DNA of 64,000 nucleotides from Cypionkella aquatica (GCF_030161095.1 NZ_BSPP01000007.1:620920-684919); one strand, 5' to 3'. Shown: positions 54,508 through 63,994, numbered from the stretch's first letter. The notes: generated by a model from the sequence alone, not told the origin. A program made the numbers and translations.

Positions 54508-54537
54508 GGGCCCGATTTTTGGGAAAAATCGTGGCCC
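54508..54537 (+). terminator. Hairpin directly after fabD
   Basis: Arms GGGCCCGATTTTT and AAAAATCGTGGCCC around GGG, with one bulged base; it starts on the base after the fabD stop. There is no following T-run beyond the arm, so it may attenuate rather than end transcription into fabG. Confidence 0.5.
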
Positions 54538-54604
54538 GGTTCTGACGCCGCCGCGATCTGGATAAACGGCGGGGCCAGTGGCACCGCTTTTGGGAGGACA
54601 GAAC

Positions 54605-55342
54605 ATGTTTGATCTGACAGGAAAGACGGCGCTGGTGACGGGCGCTTCGGGTGGCATCGGCGGCGAAATCGCCCGCAGCCTTTATGCGGCGGGGGCCACG
54701 GTTGGCCTGTCTGGCACCCGGATCGAGCCTTTGCAGGCTTTGGCAGCCGAATTGGGCGACCGCGCGCATGTGCTGCCCTGCAATCTGAGCGACCTTGCTG
54801 CGGTGGACGAGTTGATCAAGCAGGCTGTGGCAGCGATGGGCAGCCTTGATATTCTGGTGAACAACGCGGGCATCACCCGCGACAATCTGTTCATGCGGAT
54901 GTCAGATGATGAATGGCAATCGGTGATTGACGTCAACCTGACCGCCACCTTCCGGCTGATGCGCGGCGCATTGCGCGGCATGATGAAGGCGCGCTGGGGC
55001 CGCATCATCAACATCACCTCGGTGGTGGGGCATTCGGGCAATCCGGGGCAGGGCAATTACGCCGCCACCAAAGCCGGGGTGCTGGCGATGTCCAAGTCGC
55101 TGGCTCAAGAAGTCGCCAGCCGCAATATCACGGTGAACTGCGTAGCCCCGGGCCTGATCGAAACCCCGATGACCGAAAAGCTGAACGACGAGCAGCGCGC
55201 GAAAATTCTGGTCGGCGTGCCCACAGGCCGCATGGGCAAACCGCAAGAGGTCGCGGCAGGTGTGCTCTATTTGGCATCACAAGAGGCCGCGTATATCACT
55301 GGCACAACGCTGCATATCAACGGCGGCGGTGATATGTCATAA
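54605..55342 (+). CDS. fabG: 3-oxoacyl-[acyl-carrier-protein] reductase
   Basis: A 245-residue short-chain dehydrogenase that reduces beta-ketoacyl-ACP with NADPH. Cofactor motif TGASGGIGG, NNAG, and catalytic Ser139, Tyr152 and Lys156 (YAATK). The start at 54605 has GGGAGGA upstream; an in-frame ATG at 54578 does not. Confidence 0.97.
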   Translation: MFDLTGKTALVTGASGGIGGEIARSLYAAGATVGLSGTRIEPLQALAAELGDRAHVLPCNLSDLAAVDELIKQAVAAMGSLDILVNNAGITRDNLFMRMSDDEWQSVIDVNLTATFRLMRGALRGMMKARWGRIINITSVVGHSGNPGQGNYAATKAGVLAMSKSLAQEVASRNITVNCVAPGLIETPMTEKLNDEQRAKILVGVPTGRMGKPQEVAAGVLYLASQEAAYITGTTLHINGGGDMS

Positions 55343-55368
55343 GGCTGCAAGAAGCGGTTTGAAACCGT

Positions 55369-55397
55369 TTGCCTAATGCGCGCGCCCTTGCTATAGG
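55369..55397 (+). promoter_or_regulatory. Candidate promoter of acpP
   Basis: TTGCCT (55369-55374) and TATAGG (55392-55397) with a 17-nt spacer. The acpP ATG is about 100 nt downstream. It would give acpP, usually one of the most abundant transcripts, its own start. Confidence 0.5.
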
Positions 55398-55498
55398 CGC
55401 GCAAGAATACGCCAGCGGCCAATGCCCTTGGTGCCGAGCGCCCGTAACAGGGCAGGGTAAAGACCGGGGGCGACCCCTAAACGGTATAAGGAAAGAAC

Positions 55499-55732
55499 AT
55501 GAGCGACATCGCTGATCGTGTGAAAAAGATCGTCGTCGAGCATCTGGGCGTCGAAGCAGAAAAAGTGACCGAGACCGCCTCGTTCATCGACGATCTGGGC
55601 GCAGACAGCCTCGACACCGTCGAGCTGGTCATGGCGTTTGAAGAAGAGTTCGGCATCGAGATCCCGGATGACGCCGCTGAAACCATCCAGACTTTCGGCG
55701 ATGCGGTGAAGTTCATCTCCTCCGCTGCCTGA
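55499..55732 (+). CDS. acpP: Acyl carrier protein
   Basis: A 77-residue acidic carrier protein. The phosphopantetheine attachment site is Ser37 in GADSLDTVE. Length and the helix-2 sequence [18 protein letters not shown] are canonical. AAGGAAAG precedes the ATG. A strong terminator follows, so fabF, separated by the efflux cassette, must have its own promoter. Confidence 0.98.
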   Translation: MSDIADRVKKIVVEHLGVEAEKVTETASFIDDLGADSLDTVELVMAFEEEFGIEIPDDAAETIQTFGDAVKFISSAA

Positions 55733-55752
55733 TCGCTTTTGCAGATCAAACG

Positions 55753-55785
55753 AAAAAGCACCCTTCGGGGTGCTTTTTTTGTTTT
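55753..55785 (+). terminator. Rho-independent terminator of acpP
   Basis: Arms AAAAAGCACCC / GGGTGCTTTTT with a TTCG loop, then TTGTTTT. It starts 20 nt after the acpP stop. Confidence 0.93.
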
Positions 55786-55879
55786 GGATTCTGAAAAGAG
55801 GACGGTCTCGGCTGGCATCGAGCCAGCCTCACCCGGCTGCCGGGTCTGAAATTGCAGATGATGGCACAGTGGATATGTC

Positions 55880-56003
55880 GAAGCCTCCGGCGGGAGTATT
55901 TCAAAAAGAGCAATTCAGAAGGTTGGAAAGTGGCGGCATCGCGTGAGATCTTGCGCGCGGCTGAAGTCATTGCTCTTTTTGAAATACTCCCGCCGGAGGC
56001 TTC
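55880..56003. repeat. CCTCCGGCGGG inverted-repeat element, copy 2 (perfect 35-bp arms)
   Basis: Left arm 55880-55914 and right arm 55969-56003 are perfectly complementary over 35 bp, with a 54-bp spacer. The outer GCCTCCGGCGGG matches the element at 40907, but the inner part of each arm (ending TCAAAAAGAGCAAT on the left) is unrelated to that copy. It lies between the acpP terminator and the convergent RND gene. Confidence 0.9.
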
Positions 56004-56099
56004 CAGATCTACAGCCACAACCCCGGCTTGAAGCCCGGGCTGCGACAGCAGCGGTTGAGCGGGGGTTCGATGCCCCCCGAGACCGCTCTTGTTGCGGGT

Positions 56100-59000
56100 T
56101 TACTCCGCCGCAAGGCCGGGGACGCGCGGCAGCGATTTTACGTGTTGATCTGCTTCCAGTGCCGCGATGCGGGCCTCGAGTGCTTCGGCGGAGGCAGGCT
56201 CGTGTTCCACTTCTTTTGCACCGATCATGCCTTTGAAGGCCCAGGAAATCAGCCGTGAAAGGTCATCCATGATCAGGTAAAACGAAGGCACCACCACAAG
56301 GCTGAGCACGGTCGAGACGATAATCCCGCCGATCACCGCTGTGGCCATGGGCGCGCGGAAGGCACCGCCTTCGCCAACCCCCAATGCCGACGGCAGCATG
56401 CCTGCCGACATCGCGATAGAGGTCATCACGATGGGCTGGGCGCGTTTGTGACCTGCTTCGATAATGGCTTCAAGGCGCCCCATGCCGTGCCGGCGCATCT
56501 CAATCACGAAATCCACCAGCAAGATGGCGTTTTTGGTCACAATCCCCATCAGCATCAAAATCCCGATCAGCACCGGCATCGACAGCGCCGAATTGGTCAG
56601 GATCAGCGCTGCCGCAACGCCACCAATCGCCAAGGGCAAAGACAACAGGATGGTGAAGGGCTGGATCACCGATTGGAACAGCAGGATCAGCACGGTCAGC
56701 ACCAGCATCAGCCCCAACAGCATGGCCTTGCCAAAGCTTGCGAACAGCTCGGTCTGCACCTCGGCATCGGCGGATTCCTTCACCACGACGCCTGCGGGCA
56801 GCTTGGTGGCTTTGACGATCTCTGCCAGACGCGTGCTGGCGGTGCCGAGGGCGACGCCAACGGGCAGGCTGGCGCCGATGGTGGCCTGACGTTGCCGGTT
56901 CAGGCGTTTGACGATGGATGGGCCCTCGCCGATGGCGATATCAGCCACCGCTGACAGGGGCACCGAAGTGCCGGTGTTGGTCGTGAGTTTGGTCGCGGCG
57001 ATGCGGCCAAGGTCTTCGCGCGACGCCGTGGCGAGTTGCACTCGGATCGGGATCAGGCGGTCGTCAATCGACAGATTGGCCAGCGACACATCAATATCGC
57101 CGATCGTCGCCACCCGCACCGTGGTTGCGATGTCTTGGGTGGTTATGCCCAGCCGGGCGGCTTCTTCGGCGCGAGGGGTGATCTGCACTTCGGGCCGGGG
57201 CAGCGCCCCTTCCGAGGCCACATCGGCCAGCAAAGGCTCGGCGCGCAACGCTGATTCAAGCGCTGCGGTGGCGGTATTCAGATCGGCTTCGGAATTGGCG
57301 AGGATCGAATAGGCAATGTCACGCTCGCCGCGGTCGTTCAATTTGAACGCGCGGATATCCGGCACGGTGGCAAGGCTGGCAAAAATCTGCGCCTCGATCA
57401 CGTTTTGCGGGACAGAGCGACCAGTATCGGTGACTTCTGGCACAATCGCGCCCAGCAGTGGGATCTTGCGGCCCAGTTGCGACAGTTTCAGCAGCAGGCT
57501 TTGGTCAAGCTTTACCAGCGTCACCGTGACAGAGGCCCGGCGCACGTCAAGATCACCTTTGGGTGAGGTGCCGCCGATCACGAACACATTCTCGACCCAA
57601 GGCACGTCCTTGATATGGTCGCGGATTTCAGCGGTGGTCTTGTCGGTTTCCGCCAAGGTCGAGCCCGGTGGCAATTCGACCGAGATCGAAATGCGGCTGA
57701 CATCCTCGGGTGGCAGGAACGAACCCGGCACCTGCACCATGAAATAGATCGACACGATCAACACGCCAATCGCCGTCATCAGCGTGAAATAATACGCTGG
57801 AAAGCGGCGGAAGCGGCCGGATTTGGCTTTGGGCAGGAACGGCAGGGGCAATCCGCCCGTGGTGGTGGCTTTGACCATTTTCAGGTAGTTGCGCATGAAC
57901 CAGCCGTCCTGGCCGCCCTCGTGATGCCCGACATTGGCATCTTTCGCGCTCATCAGATAGGCGGCCATCATCGGTGTGATCAGGCGTGCCACCAGCAGGG
58001 AAAACGCCACCGAGATCGCCACCGTCAAGCCAAATTGTCGGAAATATTGCCCCGGAATCCCGCCCATGAACGACACCGGCATGAACACCGCGATGATGGT
58101 GGCGGTGGTCGCCATCACGGCCAGACCGATTTCATCCGCCGCTTCAATCGAGGCACGGTAGGGCGATTTGCCCATGCGAATATGTCGCGCAATATTTTCG
58201 ATTTCCACAATCGCATCATCGACAAGGATGCCTGTCGCCAACGTCACCGCCAGAAACGACACAAGGTTCAGCGAGAACCCCAGCATATCCATCACCCAGA
58301 ACGTCGGCACCGCCGAAAGCGGCAAGGCCACGGCCGTGATCAGGGTGGCACGCCAGTTGCGCAGGAAGGCCATCACCACCAGCACCGCCAGCAAAGCACC
58401 CTCGATCAGGGTGTGCAGCGCGGATTCGTAGTTGCCATAGGTGTAGAACACGGTCTCATCGACGATCTTGATGCCGACTTTGGGATAATCAGCGCGGATC
58501 TGGTCCAGCGTCTGGTTGACGGTCTCTGCCACCGAAACCTCAGACGCCCCTTTGGCGCGGAACACGGCGAATGTCACAACCTGCTCGCCGTTCAGCCGCG
58601 AAAAGCTGCGCAATTCCTTATAGCTGTCCTGCACATCGCCCAGATCGGTCAGCCGCACATGCCGCCCCGAAGGCAGCGCAATCGTGGTTTCTGCCAGCCC
58701 CTGCACGGTGCGGGCATCGCCCAGTGTGCGGATCGCCTGCTCGCCTGTGCCGATCTCGGACCGGCCCGAACCGAGATTGGTATTGGTTGCACGCAGCTGC
58801 GCATTCACCGCAGCGGCAGATATACCAAAGCTGTTCAGCTTGACCGGGTCCAGTGCCACCAGAATCTCACGATCCGCCCCGCCGTAACGGTCGATCTTGC
58901 CGACGCCGGGGCGACCCTGAAGGCCGCGCACCACCACATCATCAACGAACCACGACACCTCTTCGATGGTCATATCGGGGGCCGAGACCGCGAAGGTCAT

Positions 59001-59414
59001 GATCGCATTGCCTTCAACGTCGATCTTGGTGATCTTCGGTGTTTCCACCGCAGCGGGCAGCTGACTGCGCACCCGGTCCACTGCGTCTTTCACATCCTGC
59101 AATGCCTTGTCGGTCGGCACTTCGATGCGAAACTCAACCGCCGTGGTCGATTGCCCATCCACCACGGTCGAGGTCACGTTCTTGACCCCGGTGATGCCCG
59201 CCACCGCATCTTCGACAATCTTAGTGACTTGGGTTTCCATCTCGGCAGGGGCGGTGCCAGCTTGCGTCACCGCAACCGCGATCACCGGCACGTCAATATT
59301 CGGAAACCTTGTGATCGGCAGCGCGTTAAACGATTGCCAGCCCAGCACCATCAGGATGAAAAACGCAAGGATCGGGCCCAGCGGATTGCGGATCGCCCAA
59401 GCAGAGATGTTCAT
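56100..59414 (-). CDS. RND-family efflux pump inner-membrane subunit (HAE1 type)
   Basis: A 1104-residue proton-driven exporter of the AcrB/MexF group. It begins MNISAWAIRNP, has the large periplasmic loops after helices 1 and 7, and the family blocks FPNIDVPVIAVAVTQAGTAP, LATGILVDDAIVEIENI, GLMLVLTVLILLFQSV and GGIIVSTVLSLVVVP. The ATG at 59414 (TTG at 59420 is the upstream alternative) has AAGGGG. It is the last gene of a TetR-adaptor-pump cassette. No outer-membrane channel gene is in the cassette, so it presumably uses one encoded elsewhere. Confidence 0.93.
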   Translation of the reverse strand: MNISAWAIRNPLGPILAFFILMVLGWQSFNALPITRFPNIDVPVIAVAVTQAGTAPAEMETQVTKIVEDAVAGITGVKNVTSTVVDGQSTTAVEFRIEVPTDKALQDVKDAVDRVRSQLPAAVETPKITKIDVEGNAIMTFAVSAPDMTIEEVSWFVDDVVVRGLQGRPGVGKIDRYGGADREILVALDPVKLNSFGISAAAVNAQLRATNTNLGSGRSEIGTGEQAIRTLGDARTVQGLAETTIALPSGRHVRLTDLGDVQDSYKELRSFSRLNGEQVVTFAVFRAKGASEVSVAETVNQTLDQIRADYPKVGIKIVDETVFYTYGNYESALHTLIEGALLAVLVVMAFLRNWRATLITAVALPLSAVPTFWVMDMLGFSLNLVSFLAVTLATGILVDDAIVEIENIARHIRMGKSPYRASIEAADEIGLAVMATTATIIAVFMPVSFMGGIPGQYFRQFGLTVAISVAFSLLVARLITPMMAAYLMSAKDANVGHHEGGQDGWFMRNYLKMVKATTTGGLPLPFLPKAKSGRFRRFPAYYFTLMTAIGVLIVSIYFMVQVPGSFLPPEDVSRISISVELPPGSTLAETDKTTAEIRDHIKDVPWVENVFVIGGTSPKGDLDVRRASVTVTLVKLDQSLLLKLSQLGRKIPLLGAIVPEVTDTGRSVPQNVIEAQIFASLATVPDIRAFKLNDRGERDIAYSILANSEADLNTATAALESALRAEPLLADVASEGALPRPEVQITPRAEEAARLGITTQDIATTVRVATIGDIDVSLANLSIDDRLIPIRVQLATASREDLGRIAATKLTTNTGTSVPLSAVADIAIGEGPSIVKRLNRQRQATIGASLPVGVALGTASTRLAEIVKATKLPAGVVVKESADAEVQTELFASFGKAMLLGLMLVLTVLILLFQSVIQPFTILLSLPLAIGGVAAALILTNSALSMPVLIGILMLMGIVTKNAILLVDFVIEMRRHGMGRLEAIIEAGHKRAQPIVMTSIAMSAGMLPSALGVGEGGAFRAPMATAVIGGIIVSTVLSLVVVPSFYLIMDDLSRLISWAFKGMIGAKEVEHEPASAEALEARIAALEADQHVKSLPRVPGLAAE

Positions 59415-59426
59415 GCCCAAAGCCCC

Positions 59427-60617
59427 TTAGTTGGTTTCAGCGGCAACTGCCGCAACCGGGTTGATGTGATCGCCTTCGCGCACAAAGGCGCCCGCTTTGG
59501 TCACGAGATCGTCGCCCAACTGCAAGCCGTCCAACACCTCGATCCAGCCGCCATCGCGCACGCCCGTCGTGATCAGCCGCTGCGACACCACACCTGCCTG
59601 CACCAACATCACCGAGCTTTCCGCGCCCGAAGATTTCACTGCTGTGATCGGCACAGCCGGGCTGTCGCCTTCATGCACCAGAATACTGGCCTCGACATAC
59701 ATGCCCGGACGCACTGCGCTTGCATCATCAATCGCAATCCGCACCCGTCCAAGCCGGGTCACGGCATCAATGCTGGGCTCCACCAATGAGATTTTGCCGC
59801 TCAGCGGTTTGCTCAGGCCAACAAGGTTTAGCGTTGCCGTCTGGCCAGCCATCAATCGGGTCAGATCGGCTTCGGCCACATCGGCGCGCAATTCCAACGC
59901 GCCATCGCGGATCAGGGTGAACATCGGCTGGCCCGCCGCCGAGGCAATCGCGCCAAGCTGGGCATTGCGCGCGGTGATTTCACCCGCGAACGGGGCTGTC
60001 ACTTCGGTGCGCGACAATTGCAGATCGACATTGGCAAGCTGCGCTTCGACCAAGGCCTGTTGCGCCTTTGCGGCCTCTAGCGATTGCACCGCGACCAACA
60101 CCCGCGCTTGCGCTGACACCGCACCCGCAAGGGCTGTGTCCGCCGCCGCTTGGCTAGCAGAGCCTTGCGCTTTCAGCTTGGTGGTGCGGTCTGACGTGCG
60201 CTTGGCTTCGTCTGCCGAGGATTGCGCTTCGATGTTTTGCGCTTCGGCCTGCGCAATCTGCGCTTTGGCGGCGGCAAGCGATGCCGCAAGCTGTGCCTTT
60301 TGCAAGGTCAGGGTCGAGGTTGACAGCCGTGCCAGCACTTGGCCCGCGGTCACCCGGTCGCCAATATCGGCAAGCAGGGCTTCAATCGGCTGGCCCTCGA
60401 TCAGCGGGGCGACCTGAATGGTTTCTTGCGGGGCGACCAGACCCGAGGCCAGCACCACATCGCGCAAATGCCGGGTTTCCACTTTTGACACCGTGATGGC
60501 TGGCAGCACTTGGGTTGCGGCCGCGTCCTTGGCAGGTTCAGCGCCTTCGGCAAACGCCACGCCGACCGCCACGCTTTGCAGCGCCAGAAAAACCGCAATC
60601 ACTTTAGACATAAACAT
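59427..60617 (-). CDS. Periplasmic adaptor (membrane-fusion) protein of an RND pump
   Basis: A 396-residue protein with a signal peptide (AVFLALQSVAVGVAFA) and the barrel-hairpin-lipoyl layout: VAPLIEGQPIEALLADIGDRV starts the lipoyl domain, a coiled-coil hairpin follows (long Ala/Lys/Glu stretch near residues 115-170), and TAPFAGEITARN returns to it. It bridges the pump to an outer-membrane channel. The ATG at 60617 has AAAGG and lies just after the TetR stop. The stop is 12 nt before the pump gene. Confidence 0.93.
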   Translation of the reverse strand: MFMSKVIAVFLALQSVAVGVAFAEGAEPAKDAAATQVLPAITVSKVETRHLRDVVLASGLVAPQETIQVAPLIEGQPIEALLADIGDRVTAGQVLARLSTSTLTLQKAQLAASLAAAKAQIAQAEAQNIEAQSSADEAKRTSDRTTKLKAQGSASQAAADTALAGAVSAQARVLVAVQSLEAAKAQQALVEAQLANVDLQLSRTEVTAPFAGEITARNAQLGAIASAAGQPMFTLIRDGALELRADVAEADLTRLMAGQTATLNLVGLSKPLSGKISLVEPSIDAVTRLGRVRIAIDDASAVRPGMYVEASILVHEGDSPAVPITAVKSSGAESSVMLVQAGVVSQRLITTGVRDGGWIEVLDGLQLGDDLVTKAGAFVREGDHINPVAAVAAETN

Positions 60618-60620
60618 AGA

Positions 60621-61277
60621 TCAGCCTTTCGCGCCGCTGGCGGCAATTTCGTCCAAGGTTTGGTCAATAATACGCAAAATCATTGCGTTCAGATCATGGC
60701 GCAGCTGTTCATCCTTTTGCGGCATCATCGCCGAGGATTTCACCAGCATCACCATCAGGGCAGCATGGGCGGCAAAGCGCGTGCGGGCTTGCTCAAGACT
60801 GAATCCTGTGGCTGCCGCGAACGCCTGTATCAGATAGCCAGCAATGGTGGTTTCCATCAGCCCGCAGGCAAGGCCAATCTCGGGCTTGCGCAGGGCTGTC
60901 GCAGTAATCTCGGCCCAAAGCGCGCCGTCGTGGTTGCACTGGTGCTGCACCAGCCTGACGCGCACTTGCTGGCGCATCGCCTCAATCGGATCATCCGACG
61001 CAAAAACCGGCTCAAAATCACGAGCCATGTCCTCAATGTCCAGCGCGATCAGAGCTTGCACGATGGCAGCCTTTGACGGGAAATAGCGGTAGAAATTGCC
61101 AACGCTCATTCCCGCCGCACGCGCCAGATCCTGCATCGACGCGCCATCAAAGCCTTTTTCGGCAAAGGCTTGCCGCGCTGCCGCCAAAATCTCGCCGGTG
61201 CGGGCGTCAGCGGTTTCCGAGGCAGCGGCAGAAGACGATGACAGCACGGGTGCTAAACCTTTGGAATGAACGTTCAT
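60621..61277 (-). CDS. TetR/AcrR-family regulator of the efflux cassette
   Basis: A 218-residue repressor. The N-terminal helix-turn-helix is ILAAARQAFAEKGFDGASMQDLARAAGMSVGNFYRYF. The rest is a ligand-binding helical domain. The annotated ATG at 61277 lies inside a perfect 16-bp palindrome, so an mRNA from it would be nearly leaderless. A GTG at 61247 has AAAGG upstream and is a possible true start. It heads the TetR-adaptor-pump operon and is divergent from fabF. Confidence 0.92.
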   Translation of the reverse strand: MNVHSKGLAPVLSSSSAAASETADARTGEILAAARQAFAEKGFDGASMQDLARAAGMSVGNFYRYFPSKAAIVQALIALDIEDMARDFEPVFASDDPIEAMRQQVRVRLVQHQCNHDGALWAEITATALRKPEIGLACGLMETTIAGYLIQAFAAATGFSLEQARTRFAAHAALMVMLVKSSAMMPQKDEQLRHDLNAMILRIIDQTLDEIAASGAKG

Positions 61278-61279
61278 TC
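61264..61279. promoter_or_regulatory. Candidate TetR operator
   Basis: GAATGAACGTTCATTC is a perfect 16-bp palindrome of the usual TetR/AcrR type. It covers the first codons of the tetR gene and sits in the tetR-fabF divergent gap. Confidence 0.7.
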
Positions 61280-61426
61280 ATTAGCATCGCTGCGCCTGCA
61301 CGGTCAACATATTTCACATCGCAACCATTGCCGCCGCTTGGCGCTGCCTTGCCGCCCCGCAGCGGCTTAAGTTGCGCATGGGCTTGGGGCCGTGTATCAC
61401 GCGGAAAACCACTGCGAGGGATATAG

Positions 61427-62689
61427 ATGCGTCGGGTTGTTATCACGGGTCTGGGAATGGTCACGCCGCTGGCTTGCGGCGTCGAAGAAACGTGGAGCCG
61501 CCTGCTGGATGGCCAATCCGGGGCAGGGCCGATCACCCGCTTTGACGCTTCTGGCGTGATCACCCAATATGCCTGCGAAATCCCGTTTGGCGATGGCACC
61601 GACGGCACCTTCAACCCGGATGCGTGGATGGAGCCAAAAGACCGCCGCAAGGTCGATGATTTCATCCTCTATGGCATGACCGCCGCCGTGCAAGCGGTGC
61701 GCGATTCTGGCTGGGAACCCGTCACCGAAGAAGACCGCGAGCGCACAGGTGTGATGATCGGCTCTGGCATCGGAGGCCTTACCTCTATCGCCGAAACCGC
61801 CGTGCTGATCAAAGAAAAAGGCGCGCGCCGGGTGTCGCCGTTTTTTATTCCCGGATCATTGATCAACCTGATTTCTGGCCAAGTCTCGATTCGCTTTGGC
61901 TTCAAAGGGCCGAACCATGCGGTTGTTACCGCCTGTTCCACCGGCGCGCATGCCATCGGCGACGCGGCTCGGCTGATCCAATGGGGCGACGCCGATGTGA
62001 TGCTGGCAGGCGGTGCCGAAGCGCCGATCAGTGAAATCGGCATCGCGGGCTTTAACGCCTGCAAGGCGCTGTCTACCAAACGCGCCGACGATCCCACCAA
62101 AGCCTCCCGCCCCTATGACGCCGACCGCGATGGCTTTGTGATGGGCGAAGGTGCTGGCGTGGTGGTGCTGGAGGAATACGAACACGCCAAGGCCCGCGGT
62201 GCGAAAATCTATGCCGAAGTCCTCGGCTATGGCCTCACCGGCGACGCCCACCACATCACCGCCCCGGCGGAAGATGGCGACGGCGGCTATCGCTCGATGA
62301 AAATGGCCCTGAAACGCGCCAATCTGGAACCCGCGTCCATCGACTATATCAACGCCCACGGCACCTCGACCATGGCCGACACCATCGAACTTGGTGCGGT
62401 GGAGCGCATGATGGGCGATGCCGCCGCCAATGCCACGATGTCGTCGACCAAATCCTCGATCGGCCATCTTTTGGGGGCAGCCGGCTCGGTAGAGGCGATT
62501 TTCTGTGTGCTGGCGATCCGCGACCAGATCGCACCGCCGACCATCAACCTTGATAACCCCGCCATCGCCCCGAAACTTGACCTTGCGCCAAACAAAGCGG
62601 TCAAACGCAAGATTGACATTGCGCTGTCGAACTCGTTCGGCTTTGGCGGCACCAACGCCAGCTTGGTGCTGGGCAAGGTCGCCAACTGA
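61427..62689 (+). CDS. fabF: 3-oxoacyl-[acyl-carrier-protein] synthase II
   Basis: A 420-residue condensing enzyme that extends acyl-ACP with malonyl-ACP. The thiolase-fold catalytic triad is visible: Cys170 (TACSTGAH), His311 (NAHGTST) and His347 (IGHLLGAAGS). N-terminus MRRVVITGLGMVTPL is canonical. Its stop overlaps the mltG start by one base, so these are coupled. In relatives it usually follows acpP directly. Confidence 0.98.
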   Translation: MRRVVITGLGMVTPLACGVEETWSRLLDGQSGAGPITRFDASGVITQYACEIPFGDGTDGTFNPDAWMEPKDRRKVDDFILYGMTAAVQAVRDSGWEPVTEEDRERTGVMIGSGIGGLTSIAETAVLIKEKGARRVSPFFIPGSLINLISGQVSIRFGFKGPNHAVVTACSTGAHAIGDAARLIQWGDADVMLAGGAEAPISEIGIAGFNACKALSTKRADDPTKASRPYDADRDGFVMGEGAGVVVLEEYEHAKARGAKIYAEVLGYGLTGDAHHITAPAEDGDGGYRSMKMALKRANLEPASIDYINAHGTSTMADTIELGAVERMMGDAAANATMSSTKSSIGHLLGAAGSVEAIFCVLAIRDQIAPPTINLDNPAIAPKLDLAPNKAVKRKIDIALSNSFGFGGTNASLVLGKVAN

Positions 62690-63864
62690 TGTGGCGCTCT
62701 ATCGCCTCCAACGCGCTGACCTTGTTCATCGTGGTGCTGATCCTCGCCTTTGGGCTGATCGCTTGGGGGCGGCAAGCCTTCACCGGGCCGGGGCCGCTCA
62801 CGCAAGCGATCTGCTTCAAGGTCGATAAGGGCGCCAGCCTGTCGCAAGTCAGCCGGGGGCTGGAGGCAGAGGGTGCTGTCAGCGATGCCCGCATCTTCCG
62901 CATCGGTGCCGATTATTCCCAAGTCGGTAACAGCTTGAAATTCGGCTCTTATCTGATCCAACCGCAAAGCTCGATGGGCGATGTGCTGGCGGCGCTGACC
63001 GCGGGCGGCCAATCCACCTGTGGCCGCGAAGTGAACTTCCGCATCTCGGTTGCCACCGCCGAAGTGGTGCTGCGCGAGCTTGACCCGGCCACCAACCGCT
63101 ATGTCGAGGTGGTGAAATTCGACCCCGCCAAAGACGCCGCCCCCACCGCCTATCTTGATGCTGCACAGGCGTCCGACATCCGCTGGCGCATCACTTTGGC
63201 CGAAGGTGTGACCTCGTGGCAAGTTGTCGATTCGCTGAAACGCGCTGATTTCCTGGCCGGTAACATCGACAAGCTGCCCGCCGAAGGCACGCTGTCGCCG
63301 GACAGTTATGAGGTCGAAAAGGGCTTTGACCGTCCGACCCTGATCGCCGATATGGAAGCCCGCCAAGCCAAAACCTTGGCCGAACTTTGGGCCACCCGCG
63401 CCGAGGGGCTGCCCTATGCGACCCCGAAAGAAGCCCTCGTGATGGCCTCGATTGTCGAGAAGGAAACCGGCATCCCGACCGAGCGTAAACAGGTCGCATC
63501 GGTGTTCATCAACCGTCTCGCCAAGGGCATGAAGCTGCAAACCGACCCGACGGTGATCTACGGCGTCACCAAAGGCGAGGGCGTCTTGGGCCGCGGCCTG
63601 CGTCAGTCTGAGCTAAAACGCGAAACCCCGTGGAACACCTATGTCATCAACGGCCTGCCGCCGACCCCCATCGCCAACCCCGGCCGCCTGAGTATTGAGG
63701 CGGCGCTCAACCCGGATACGACGCCGTTCCTGTATTTCGTCGCGGATGGGTCAGGGGGACATGCGTTTGCCGAGACTTTGGCACAGCACAATGAAAATGT
63801 GGTCAAATGGCGGGCGATTGAGGCGGCGAAGGGTGAAGAAGCGGCGGTTGGGGTGCAAGAATAA
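62689..63864 (+). CDS. mltG: Endolytic murein transglycosylase MltG
   Basis: A 391-residue inner-membrane enzyme that cuts nascent glycan strands and may set their length. One N-terminal helix (LFIVVLILAFGLIAWGR) precedes a LysM-like and a YceG-like domain. The catalytic glutamate is Glu257, in ASIVEKETGIPTERKQVASV. The start ATG uses the last base of the fabF stop. Confidence 0.95.
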   Translation: MWRSIASNALTLFIVVLILAFGLIAWGRQAFTGPGPLTQAICFKVDKGASLSQVSRGLEAEGAVSDARIFRIGADYSQVGNSLKFGSYLIQPQSSMGDVLAALTAGGQSTCGREVNFRISVATAEVVLRELDPATNRYVEVVKFDPAKDAAPTAYLDAAQASDIRWRITLAEGVTSWQVVDSLKRADFLAGNIDKLPAEGTLSPDSYEVEKGFDRPTLIADMEARQAKTLAELWATRAEGLPYATPKEALVMASIVEKETGIPTERKQVASVFINRLAKGMKLQTDPTVIYGVTKGEGVLGRGLRQSELKRETPWNTYVINGLPPTPIANPGRLSIEAALNPDTTPFLYFVADGSGGHAFAETLAQHNENVVKWRAIEAAKGEEAAVGVQE

Positions 63865-63937
63865 CCACGCTTTTTTAGTTCCAAACCGAAAGAAAACGGG
63901 CGAGCCCCTGATCCACCCTTTGCCATCTTTCCCAGAA

Positions 63938-63994
63938 CCGAAAGAAAACTCTGCGGGGCAGAGTTTTCCGGTTCATTGCGCATAAGGCGGCACG
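63938..63994 (-). repeat. Dispersed intergenic repeat, copy 2
   Basis: Reverse complement matches 52985-53041 over about 57 bp. It contains the hairpin GAAAACTCTG / CAGAGTTTTC with a CGGGG loop. It lies just past mltG and continues to the window edge. Confidence 0.75.

Noticed and set aside
57615-59789. A 724-residue plus-strand frame across the RND pump gene
   Set aside because: It is antisense to a well-conserved RND pump, rich in His/Arg/Gln as shadow frames are, with no family motif.
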